From: an uncultured Erysipelotrichaceae bacterium
GTDB lineage: Bacteria > Bacillota_I > Bacilli_A > RFN20 > CAG-826
DNA: 38,239 bases
Direction: 5' to 3'
Assembly (NCBI GenBank): GCA_902791935.1
Contig: CADAXQ010000019.1
Coordinates: 1-38,239, forward strand
Shown here: piece after piece, positions 24,589-31,439 of the stretch
Layout: every line of letters starts with the position of its first letter
Numbering within the stretch: position 1 is the first letter of the stretch
Position numbers and translations under genes: made by a program
Notes under the pieces: model-generated
What the model was told of the DNA's origin: nothing
What the model saw: the letters and a program-made list of their open reading frames with translations, nothing else
Databases searched by the model: none

Positions 24589-25476
24589 ATGGCAATTTTC
24601 TCCGTCACTTTACCTAACGGCGTTGTTTTTCAAGGGAACGCCTATTTGATTGATCAACCGAAAGCAAACGTTCTTATTCTGACGGGTATGCAAGAATATT
24701 CCGCCCGTTATGCCACTTTTGCTCATTTTTTAAACCAACATGGCTATAGCGTTCATGTTCTTGATCATCAAGGCCAAGGGGAGAACGCTGGTTCTATCGA
24801 AGCCCAGCAACGTTGGAAGAAAGGGAACTGGGATTGGACGTTAGAAGCGTTACATGTCGAAGCCAATGTTTTAAAGCGTGAAGGCAAACCCGTGATTTTA
24901 ATGGGCCACTCCATGGGTTCTTTCTTTGTACAGAGCTATTTGGAGCACTACCCCTTAAGCGTCGATAAAGCCATCATCATGGGTTCAAATGGCCCTGGTA
25001 TGCCTTACGGCCTTGCCAAATTCTTGTCGGCCATCACAACGACGAAGAAGAATTGGGATAAACCCTCGAAGTTTATTAACAAGATGGCCGTCGGCGGTTA
25101 TCACGTCAAAGATGAGAAAACCCCGTTAGATTGGTTAAGCTACAATGAAGAAAACGTGCAAAACTACATCGCGGATCCATACTGCGGCTATCCCAATACC
25201 TGTGGCTTCTATCATGAATTTATGGCTGGCATGGCAACGTTATATCAGAAGAAGAACATAAAGAAAATATCGCCAGAAGAACATATTTTGCTCGTCTCCG
25301 GCGAAGAAGATCCGGTCGGCGGATGTGGCAAAGGGGTGAAAAAACTTTACGCCATGTATCAAAAATGCGGCGTCAAGGATGTGACGATGCGTCTTTATCC
25401 CCATATGCGGCACGAGATTCTAAACGAAAAGAATAACGAAGCCGTTCTGCAAGATATCCTGACGTTTATTGATTGA
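24589..25476 (+). CDS. Alpha/beta hydrolase, monoacylglycerol lipase type
   Basis: A 295-residue cytoplasmic serine hydrolase (no signal peptide). The catalytic triad can be placed: S108 in the elbow MGHSMGS, D240 in VSGEEDPVGG and H274 in HMRHEI. DHQGQGEN near residue 59 corresponds to the lysophospholipase/monoglyceride lipase signature GxGxS region. AAGGAAGG precedes the ATG. It is divergent from the glycerol operon and shares the regulatory interval, so release of glycerol from acylglycerols feeding GlpK is a reasonable guess, not shown by sequence. Confidence 0.87.
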   Translation: MAIFSVTLPNGVVFQGNAYLIDQPKANVLILTGMQEYSARYATFAHFLNQHGYSVHVLDHQGQGENAGSIEAQQRWKKGNWDWTLEALHVEANVLKREGKPVILMGHSMGSFFVQSYLEHYPLSVDKAIIMGSNGPGMPYGLAKFLSAITTTKKNWDKPSKFINKMAVGGYHVKDEKTPLDWLSYNEENVQNYIADPYCGYPNTCGFYHEFMAGMATLYQKKNIKKISPEEHILLVSGEEDPVGGCGKGVKKLYAMYQKCGVKDVTMRLYPHMRHEILNEKNNEAVLQDILTFID

Positions 25477-25490
25477 TGTTCTAACCGACG

Positions 25491-25516
25491 AAAAAAGGCA
25501 GCCACCGCTGCCTTTT
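25491..25516 (+). terminator. Bidirectional terminator between hydrolase and GH3 genes
   Basis: GGCAGC (25497-25502) and GCTGCC (25507-25512) pair around CACC; six A precede and four T follow, so a U run follows the stem in both directions. It separates two convergent genes. Confidence 0.88.
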
Positions 25517-25527
25517 GGTGATTTTGC

Positions 25528-27810
25528 TTAGTCTCTTGGACCTTGTAAGAAGAGAACGCTATCTAAGAGGTGATAAGCGGCTTGTTGCAAAACGGCAAAG
25601 TCAAGTCGACCTTCTTTGACGTCTTTAATGATGCCTTGAGCTGGCTTCACGGGGTCTGTTTGAACCATATAAATATCAACACCAGCCGCTAACGTAGACG
25701 AATAACGATCGATTTCAATCGGCTTCTCGTCCTTTGGAAGAGTAGTGTCCACCCGACATCCCCAATCGGTCATCACCAGGCCTTGATAACCCCATTCTTG
25801 TCGCAAAATCACATTCACGAGTTCGGCATTCGAGCCAGAATGGCGTCCATTCACTTCATTATAAGATGTCATGACGGCATGTAAGTTTCCCGTCTTGGCC
25901 GCCATTTCAAAGGGGATCAAGAAGATTTCGCGTAATGCCCGTTCCGAAAGAACTTCGTTCTCATAATACCGTTCCGTTTCTTGCGAGTTGACGGCAAAGT
26001 GCTTAATACAGGCGGCAATGCCATGTTTGGCATAGGCGTTCACATAGGCGCTTGCCATGGTGCCAGCCAGGAGTGGATCTTCGGAGAAGTATTCGAAATT
26101 CCGCCCGCCAAAGGGGTGACGCATGATATTGATGCCAGGCCCTAACAAGCAATATACCTTAGCTTCTTTTAAGTCTTGGTAGACCGTGTCAGCAAGAGCA
26201 TCCGCTAACGAAGGATTAAACGTGGCAGCTAAGCAAACGCCAACGGGAATCGCGATATGGGTTCTCTCATCTTTGGCACGTAATCCCGAAGGGCCATCGC
26301 AACACGTGACGATTTCTACGCCTTTAGAAGTAAGGGGTTCAAGATTTCCACCATAAACGGCAGCGGAGTTAGGCACTGAAGCCTTGGGGGAATTCCAGCC
26401 TTCTCCAATCGTCATAGGCGCAAGTTCTTCGACATTAAATTGACCGATGAATTCTTTTAAGGAATGCGCGCCATTACGAACGTCTTGGAACGTATAACCT
26501 TTATCGCCCGTATAAGGAATCGCAGGCATTTCAGGGAGTTTTACCCGTGGACCAACGCCGATATGACGTTTGCCATGTTGTGAAAGCACGTCGAATTCGG
26601 CTTCGGGACGGGCGGCGGCACTTAACCGTTCGATGAGTTTCGTTTCCGGGATCAAGAAAGAATCGCATTCTTTCGCTTCCCTGACGTCGCCGCCTAAGCA
26701 AAGGCGGTACGTCCCTTTTTCTAAGACAAACGAATGGGCGAACTTGCTGTCGTCGCGGTCATCAAAACGCGCAAAGACGCGAAGCGGAAGAGATAACGTT
26801 AAAGTTTCGCTTTCGCCCGGAGCAAGTAACTTCGTTTTTTGGAAACCGACGAGGACCCGTTTTGGTTCTTCTAAGTCACCTTGTGGGGCTTCCGTATAGA
26901 GTTGAACGACTTCTTTTCCCGCAACACTCCCCGTATTTTTCACAAGGACATTGGCTTTAAAGTGGTCGCCATCCCATCCGCCGTTTTGGTAAGAAATGGC
27001 AAATTTCGTGTAGCTTAAGCCAAAGCCGAATGGATAGAGCACTTCTTCTGGGGCGAACGTATCAAAGTAACGATAACCGACATAAATGTCTTCTTCGTGG
27101 AGATTCGTTTCGTATGAGCCAAAAGGAACGTGTTCATAAGCATGAATCGATTTCGTTAACGTAATCGGCAATTTGCCAGAAGGCGCCGCTTCTCCCATTA
27201 ATAAGGATGCCGCAGCTTTGCCCCCTTCCATTCCCCCTTGCCAAACGATCAACAAGGAATCAATGGCAGGATAACGTTTCAAGAAAGACAAATCCATCGG
27301 ATTTCCGATGTTAAGTAGCACCACGATGTGCCGAAAATGACGGCTTAACTTTTGGAAGAGATCCTCTTCTGCGTCGGATAAGTACCATTCGCCTTTCTTT
27401 TCTGCTTGGTCAAAGCTTTCACCATAGACACGTTCTAAAATCACCATGGCGATGTCGTTTCTTGCTGCCGCTCTTTCCACCAACGATTCCTCAATCATCG
27501 GTTGTTTTTGAACGGTCGGAGTAAGCCAACCACCATTCCAGTCAAACGGATTGGCTTTGATGAAGTCGGCATAGAAATTGGTCACTTCTTCATCGAGCAC
27601 GACTTTTTCTTTTAATTCATCATGGATGTCCGTGACATATGGCGAGCGAACGTCGCCACCTGAGCCTGAACCAGATTTCTGATATTCGAATGGTTCCCGG
27701 CCAAAAAGGGCAACTTTTTCGCCTTTTCGAAATGGTAATGAACCATGGTTTTCTAGCAAAACGGCACCTTCTAATGCCGCTTGAAAACACGCTTTGTTAT
27801 AGGATTCCAT
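25528..27810 (-). CDS. Beta-glucosidase-type glycosidase, GH3 with reversed domain order
   Basis: A 760-residue cytoplasmic GH3 enzyme. The domain usually found C-terminal comes first (residues about 10-220, with ALFGREPFEYQKSGSGSGGD and QGGMEGGKAAASLLMG), then a fibronectin-III-like segment (about 260-370), then the catalytic barrel (about 470-760) with CCDGPSGLR, GPGINIMRHPFGGRNFEYFS and KHFAVNSQETER. The nucleophile is D682 in GLVMTDWG. The same order is known from Ruminococcus albus and Butyrivibrio beta-glucosidases. Substrate is not certain; beta-glucosides are typical. AAGGGG, the ribosome site, lies inside a strong hairpin just upstream. A terminator follows shortly after the stop. 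Confidence 0.92.
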   Translation of the reverse strand: MESYNKACFQAALEGAVLLENHGSLPFRKGEKVALFGREPFEYQKSGSGSGGDVRSPYVTDIHDELKEKVVLDEEVTNFYADFIKANPFDWNGGWLTPTVQKQPMIEESLVERAAARNDIAMVILERVYGESFDQAEKKGEWYLSDAEEDLFQKLSRHFRHIVVLLNIGNPMDLSFLKRYPAIDSLLIVWQGGMEGGKAAASLLMGEAAPSGKLPITLTKSIHAYEHVPFGSYETNLHEEDIYVGYRYFDTFAPEEVLYPFGFGLSYTKFAISYQNGGWDGDHFKANVLVKNTGSVAGKEVVQLYTEAPQGDLEEPKRVLVGFQKTKLLAPGESETLTLSLPLRVFARFDDRDDSKFAHSFVLEKGTYRLCLGGDVREAKECDSFLIPETKLIERLSAAARPEAEFDVLSQHGKRHIGVGPRVKLPEMPAIPYTGDKGYTFQDVRNGAHSLKEFIGQFNVEELAPMTIGEGWNSPKASVPNSAAVYGGNLEPLTSKGVEIVTCCDGPSGLRAKDERTHIAIPVGVCLAATFNPSLADALADTVYQDLKEAKVYCLLGPGINIMRHPFGGRNFEYFSEDPLLAGTMASAYVNAYAKHGIAACIKHFAVNSQETERYYENEVLSERALREIFLIPFEMAAKTGNLHAVMTSYNEVNGRHSGSNAELVNVILRQEWGYQGLVMTDWGCRVDTTLPKDEKPIEIDRYSSTLAAGVDIYMVQTDPVKPAQGIIKDVKEGRLDFAVLQQAAYHLLDSVLFLQGPRD

Positions 27811-27821
27811 AAAACAATAAC

Positions 27822-27843
27822 CCCTTGTGATTCTTCACAAGGG
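27822..27843 (-). promoter_or_regulatory. 9-bp hairpin over the GH3 ribosome site, likely also a terminator
   Basis: CCCTTGTGA and TCACAAGGG pair perfectly around four bases. On the minus strand the 3' arm contains the AAGGGG ribosome site of the GH3 gene, and the bases after it (TTATTGTTTT) are U-rich. It may end transcription of the upstream beta-helix gene and hide the GH3 ribosome site. Confidence 0.6.
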
Positions 27844-27888
27844 ATAGTGTAGCCTGAATAAACGGGAAACAAAAGGAAGAAACGCTGA

Positions 27889-29418
27889 TTATGAGTTGTA
27901 AATCGTCTCGAGATTCTTCACGGTACGGGCGGCGTTCCAGGATTCGCCGTTGTAAGTGCATTCCTTCACACTGATGCTCGTCACACCATTAGTAATTTCA
28001 CTGCTACTTTCAAAGATGTTGCTTTTATCGGTCGTCAAGGTCGTATACGCGCCAAGCACAACATCATTAGACGGGGTTAACACGTTGCTAGCACCAGTAA
28101 ACTTGTTTTGAAAGCGTAAATTCAGTTTGGCTGGATCGTTTGTTTGGCCACAGACATAGAGCATACCATAGAGCTTTTGGGTGGAATTCACGACACGACC
28201 CGTGAAATTGCAACTATAGAATGTATAGGTGCCTGAACCCGTTAAATCACCCATCGCCACACATAAATAACGATTGGAGGGATCGCCTAATCCATCACTA
28301 TATTGGAACGTGGTATAGGTAAAATAAGCGTTCCCCACTAAGAAGATGCCGCCATCAATCGTGGAATTGAGGACATCAATCGTGCTGGCATCGAGATAAG
28401 CATGTATACCAAGATAGGGCTGAAGCCAACCGCCCTCTGAAGTATTGTTGGCCGTCTTGTCATTAATTAATGTCACATTTCGAAGCACAATACGGGTCAT
28501 GCCAATCGTTTTCTCAACGTTGGTATTTTCCACACCATCCATCGCGGTTTTCCGTGGATGGAAGCCGAAGCCAGACGAATTGATTTCGCCATCGCCCTTC
28601 CGCACTGCGCCAGTGGGATCGCCTTCCAAATAAATCTTATGGCCATTCCCGTTAATCACAACGGTGGTTTCTTTGCCTTCCGCTGGCGTGAAGAATAGTT
28701 CTTTTCCCGCATTAGCGTCCGTGCCACCTTTTGTGCCTAACGTGATATCATCCGTCAACGTATAGATTTGGTTTTCTAAGCCACCTAATGACGTAATGGC
28801 GCTTTCCCAGTTTTCTAACGAAGAGACTTTGCGTTCAATCGAGTTCGCAAAAACCGCATTGACACCAAAAGAGGCCGTTCCCGTGGCAGAACCTGTTGCT
28901 TCGACTACGACATAGAACGTTTGTAACGTCGCGACATCGGAACCCGCGGCGACTAAATCCGCCCCGGTGTAATAAAGACGGTCCGTAATATCGTGATACA
29001 ACGTCATGTCATCATAAATGGTGACGTTCGTAGCCGTAATCTCATTATCAAACGTGAATTTCCATTGGGTCTTCACTTCAGAGGCGTTCTTTGCCGTCAC
29101 CCAAAGGATGACTTTGTCCCCTGCGGCAGCGTTCGTAAATACTAAGTTGCCATTGCTATCGAGTTTGGCGGTGCCGCCATTCTTGAACCGATAGGATCCA
29201 TCGCTTTGGGCAGAGACAGAGGTAGCGCCATTATTCGTAAAGACGCTCATGATACGAGAGGTGGTCCAAACGTTGATCTTGGCATTATTGGCCGTGACGT
29301 TCGCAAAATCATTTTGCTTTGAGAAAAGCGCATAGGTGGTACCCACCATGACCGCAGCGCAAGCCACGATGGCAAGGGAGGATAAGAGAATTGCTTTGCG
29401 ATATTTCCGATTTTGCAT
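27889..29418 (-). CDS. Surface beta-helix protein with SipW-type signal segment
   Basis: A 509-residue exported protein. The N-terminus is basic (MQNRKYRKA) followed by a hydrophobic segment ending VMVGTTYALFSKQNDFAN. This GTTYALFS pattern after a hydrophobic helix resembles the SipW-cognate signal of TasA/CalY-type proteins. Residues about 35-180 form a beta-rich module like those proteins; about 200-480 resemble a right-handed beta-helix (VVINGNGHKIYLEG, IVLRNVTLIND, IDVLNSTIDGGIFL). No active-site signature is visible, so an adhesive or matrix role is more likely than an enzyme. No SipW peptidase gene is in the window. It is preceded by a folded leader. Confidence 0.78.
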   Translation of the reverse strand: MQNRKYRKAILLSSLAIVACAAVMVGTTYALFSKQNDFANVTANNAKINVWTTSRIMSVFTNNGATSVSAQSDGSYRFKNGGTAKLDSNGNLVFTNAAAGDKVILWVTAKNASEVKTQWKFTFDNEITATNVTIYDDMTLYHDITDRLYYTGADLVAAGSDVATLQTFYVVVEATGSATGTASFGVNAVFANSIERKVSSLENWESAITSLGGLENQIYTLTDDITLGTKGGTDANAGKELFFTPAEGKETTVVINGNGHKIYLEGDPTGAVRKGDGEINSSGFGFHPRKTAMDGVENTNVEKTIGMTRIVLRNVTLINDKTANNTSEGGWLQPYLGIHAYLDASTIDVLNSTIDGGIFLVGNAYFTYTTFQYSDGLGDPSNRYLCVAMGDLTGSGTYTFYSCNFTGRVVNSTQKLYGMLYVCGQTNDPAKLNLRFQNKFTGASNVLTPSNDVVLGAYTTLTTDKSNIFESSSEITNGVTSISVKECTYNGESWNAARTVKNLETIYNS

Positions 29419-29520
29419 ACATTCACACTTTCCCCGGCCGCATGTCTCGAAACAGCGGGGACCCGGTTTGCTTACGGCATCTCAAATTTGGACGGGAAGC
29501 TGGAACTTAAAGTTCCACGT
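29419..29520 (-). other. Structured 5' leader of the beta-helix gene
   Basis: The predicted leader of about 100 bases contains a nested stem: GACG/CGTC enclosing TGGAAC/GTTCCA, followed by a single-stranded stretch with ATGCCGTAAGCAAACCGGG, then a GC-rich hairpin with CCCCGC, TGT/ACA and GCGG. The hairpin's 3' flank GGGG is the nearest ribosome-site-like sequence. I could not match it to a riboswitch class. Confidence 0.4.
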
Positions 29521-29524
29521 CGAC

Positions 29525-29530
29525 ATTATA
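29525..29530 (-). promoter_or_regulatory. -10 of the beta-helix gene promoter
   Basis: TATAAT on the minus strand, 106 bases before the ATG. No convincing -35 is found at 16-18 bases, so an activator may be required. Confidence 0.5.
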
Positions 29531-29640
29531 CACATTTGTTTGAGAATCGCGTAGAAAATGCGTCGCAAATTTCAAAAGCATAATTTGATACGAAGAAAAA
29601 CCATGTTTTTGAGGCCTTGAATCAGGATAAAACAAACGAA

Positions 29641-30549
29641 TTAATGGGCTTTTGCTTCCCGATCTTTCGCAAGACGGGCCGCAAATTTCGTAAACAATAA
29701 CGCAGCCGAGGTCAAGCGTTCCTCACTACGGATGGCCATCACCACTTGTCGCAATGGCAAAGGTTTGGCAAGTTTCACCACAAACACTTCTCCTGCTTCG
29801 ATCGCGTTTTTCGCCAAGGAATAAGGAACGATTCCCAATCCTAAATTATGCGATACCATCGGGATAACGGTGCTAGCAGAATCCACTTCCGCCACCGTAT
29901 TGGGAGATAAGGATGCTTCGCGGAAAACGTGTTGCTCATATTGCCGCAGTTGCATGCTTTGTGGCAAAGAGACAAATTCGTAATCGCTTAATTCTTCTAA
30001 CGTATGGGTTCCTTCTTTTAAAGCAGTCATCCCTTTGCCAGCAATGACAACGTTCGGAAAGTTCATCAGCGTTTGCGTGGTGATATCGCTATAGGATTGG
30101 TAGGGGCTCGTAATAAAGGCCACATCCACGGCACCGGAACGTAACTTATCGATGCTGGCGTTGGAGGAAACGCTGCTGATACGGAAACGAATCTTGGGGT
30201 AATGAGCATGGAAAGCATCCAGGCAAGCAAAGAGAAATTCGTCTAATGCGGTCACCGTTGCCGTCATGGCAACTGTTCCATGTTCTCCCATCGCATCCGC
30301 AGAGATTGCCTCTTCGCCTTTTTGTAATTCCCGAAACGCATTCGAGACATATTCATATAACGTTCGCCCTTCTGGGGTAAAGGTGACGCCGTGCTTGTTT
30401 CGGAGGAAAAGCTTGCAACCTAACTCATTCTCTAAGTTCTGAATCGAACGGCTCACGGAAGGCTGAGACGTGTATAGATCGCGGGCAGCTAGCGTAAAGG
30501 ACAGTCGCTGCCCTACTTTTAAGAACACTTGATAATGATCAAAATTCAT
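29641..30549 (-). CDS. LysR family transcriptional regulator
   Basis: A 302-residue LysR-type regulator. The winged helix-turn-helix is N-terminal (LSFTLAARDLYTSQPSVSRS with NLENELGCKLFLRN), followed by the effector-binding domain from about residue 90 (GTVAMTATVTALDEFLF). It faces the lipoprotein/membrane-hydrolase/malic-enzyme gene set, with only about 130 bases between the two starts, which is the classic arrangement for a LysR regulator and its target. The effector is unknown. Its own -10 ends about 11 bases before the ATG, leaving a very short leader. Confidence 0.93.
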   Translation of the reverse strand: MNFDHYQVFLKVGQRLSFTLAARDLYTSQPSVSRSIQNLENELGCKLFLRNKHGVTFTPEGRTLYEYVSNAFRELQKGEEAISADAMGEHGTVAMTATVTALDEFLFACLDAFHAHYPKIRFRISSVSSNASIDKLRSGAVDVAFITSPYQSYSDITTQTLMNFPNVVIAGKGMTALKEGTHTLEELSDYEFVSLPQSMQLRQYEQHVFREASLSPNTVAEVDSASTVIPMVSHNLGLGIVPYSLAKNAIEAGEVFVVKLAKPLPLRQVVMAIRSEERLTSAALLFTKFAARLAKDREAKAH

Positions 30550-30560
30550 ACCTTAAATTT

Positions 30561-30566
30561 ATCATA
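30561..30566 (-). promoter_or_regulatory. -10 of the LysR gene
   Basis: TATGAT on the minus strand; a weak TTATAC lies 17 bases upstream (30584-30589), inside the divergent promoter. The two promoters therefore overlap. Confidence 0.4.
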
Positions 30567-30571
30567 CGTTT

Positions 30572-30600
30572 TTGATATGTAAAGTATAAATAAATAATAT
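30572..30600 (+). promoter_or_regulatory. Promoter of the lipoprotein/membrane-hydrolase gene set
   Basis: TTGATA (30572-30577), 17-base spacer, TAATAT (30595-30600). The predicted start is near 30607, about 70 bases before the first ATG. Confidence 0.7.
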
Positions 30601-30616
30601 TATCGCATTACTTAAA

Positions 30617-30630
30617 AAAGCATATGCTTT
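30617..30630. promoter_or_regulatory. Perfect 14-bp palindrome, candidate regulator site
   Basis: AAAGCATATGCTTT is fully self-complementary and lies between the predicted transcription start and the cre site, in the LysR-facing interval. It could bind the LysR protein; TATGCT inside could alternatively serve as a -10. Confidence 0.45.
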
Positions 30631-30633
30631 ACT

Positions 30634-30647
30634 TGTAAGCGGTTACA
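30634..30647 (+). promoter_or_regulatory. cre site (CcpA operator), perfect consensus match
   Basis: TGTAAGCGGTTACA satisfies every position of the consensus TGWAANCGNTNWCA and has perfect TGTAA/TTACA arms. It lies about 27 bases past the predicted start, where bound CcpA would be expected to block transcription. Confidence 0.7.
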
Positions 30648-30677
30648 TTCATACGAAAGTGACCCAAAAGGAGATTC

Positions 30678-31427
30678 ATGAAGAAAGCATATTTTTTGCT
30701 TGTTCCTTTGCTTGGCATCAGCCTGTGTAGCGGCTGTTCTTACGTCAAAGGGTATGAGCACGATCTTACGGTTGTCGCATGTTATCACGAAGACATCGTA
30801 TCGAGCGGCACCGTGAATATTTTTAATAACTTTGTGTTGCCCGATTTAGGCGAAACCTACGTTCCGGGAGACGCGAAGTTCTTAGGCTGGGCGCTACCTG
30901 GATGGACTTATGGCGTGGATAACAATGAGAATTTGTATCCCGCTGGCGGCGTGGTCCGTTATGCGGACGTGGCCTCCTATGCGACGAATGGTTGTTTGTC
31001 CTTAGAAGGGATCGTGGTCCAAAAAGACAGCATTCCAGCGAATTATTTAACGATTGGCTGGTATGACAAGGTCGGCACCTCTGGCCTCACCCAAACCATC
31101 ATGGACCGTTGGACAGAAGACTTAGTTGCCTTCTTGCAAGGCGAAGGCGCCACGGAAAGTGAGTTATCCACTTTGACGATCCGCGGTTACCAAGGAGCGG
31201 TTGCCGATATCGGCACGGCCATTAACCACGACGAAGATTGTGACATTTTACTCGGCGTTGGCAAGAACATCGGAACGACGGGTGGCGTCAGTTGCCTCGA
31301 GCTCGTCGGCAATATCCCGATGGGTGGAAAAACACGATATATCGCGCGGTTAACGGATACTGCCGTTGCCATCTCTGTATTCCAATGGCTTCAAACCCCC
31401 GCCGGGCAAGCGGGATTAGCAGGCTAA
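30678..31427 (+). CDS. Lipoprotein with one copy of a solute-binding-like module
   Basis: A 249-residue exported protein. The signal ends ISLCSGC with C20 as probable lipid-attachment cysteine, although C rather than L at -3 makes the lipobox imperfect. Residues about 60-115 (AKFLGWALPGWTYG, NLYPAGGVVRY) weakly resemble a Listeria-Bacteroides surface repeat. Residues 123-247 are a module starting YLTIGWYDK and ending with VFQWLQTPAGQAGL; the end resembles the last helix of type-2 periplasmic-binding proteins. The same module occurs twice in the last gene of the set. AAGGAG precedes the ATG. It is the first gene after the promoter and cre site. Confidence 0.8.
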   Translation: MKKAYFLLVPLLGISLCSGCSYVKGYEHDLTVVACYHEDIVSSGTVNIFNNFVLPDLGETYVPGDAKFLGWALPGWTYGVDNNENLYPAGGVVRYADVASYATNGCLSLEGIVVQKDSIPANYLTIGWYDKVGTSGLTQTIMDRWTEDLVAFLQGEGATESELSTLTIRGYQGAVADIGTAINHDEDCDILLGVGKNIGTTGGVSCLELVGNIPMGGKTRYIARLTDTAVAISVFQWLQTPAGQAGLAG

Positions 31428-31439
31428 GGAGGATCCAAA

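Noticed and set aside
29419..29520. c-di-GMP-I riboswitch in the beta-helix leader
   Set aside because: A GCAAACC segment is suggestive, but the GGACGCAAAGC core and the tetraloop receptor arrangement are missing.
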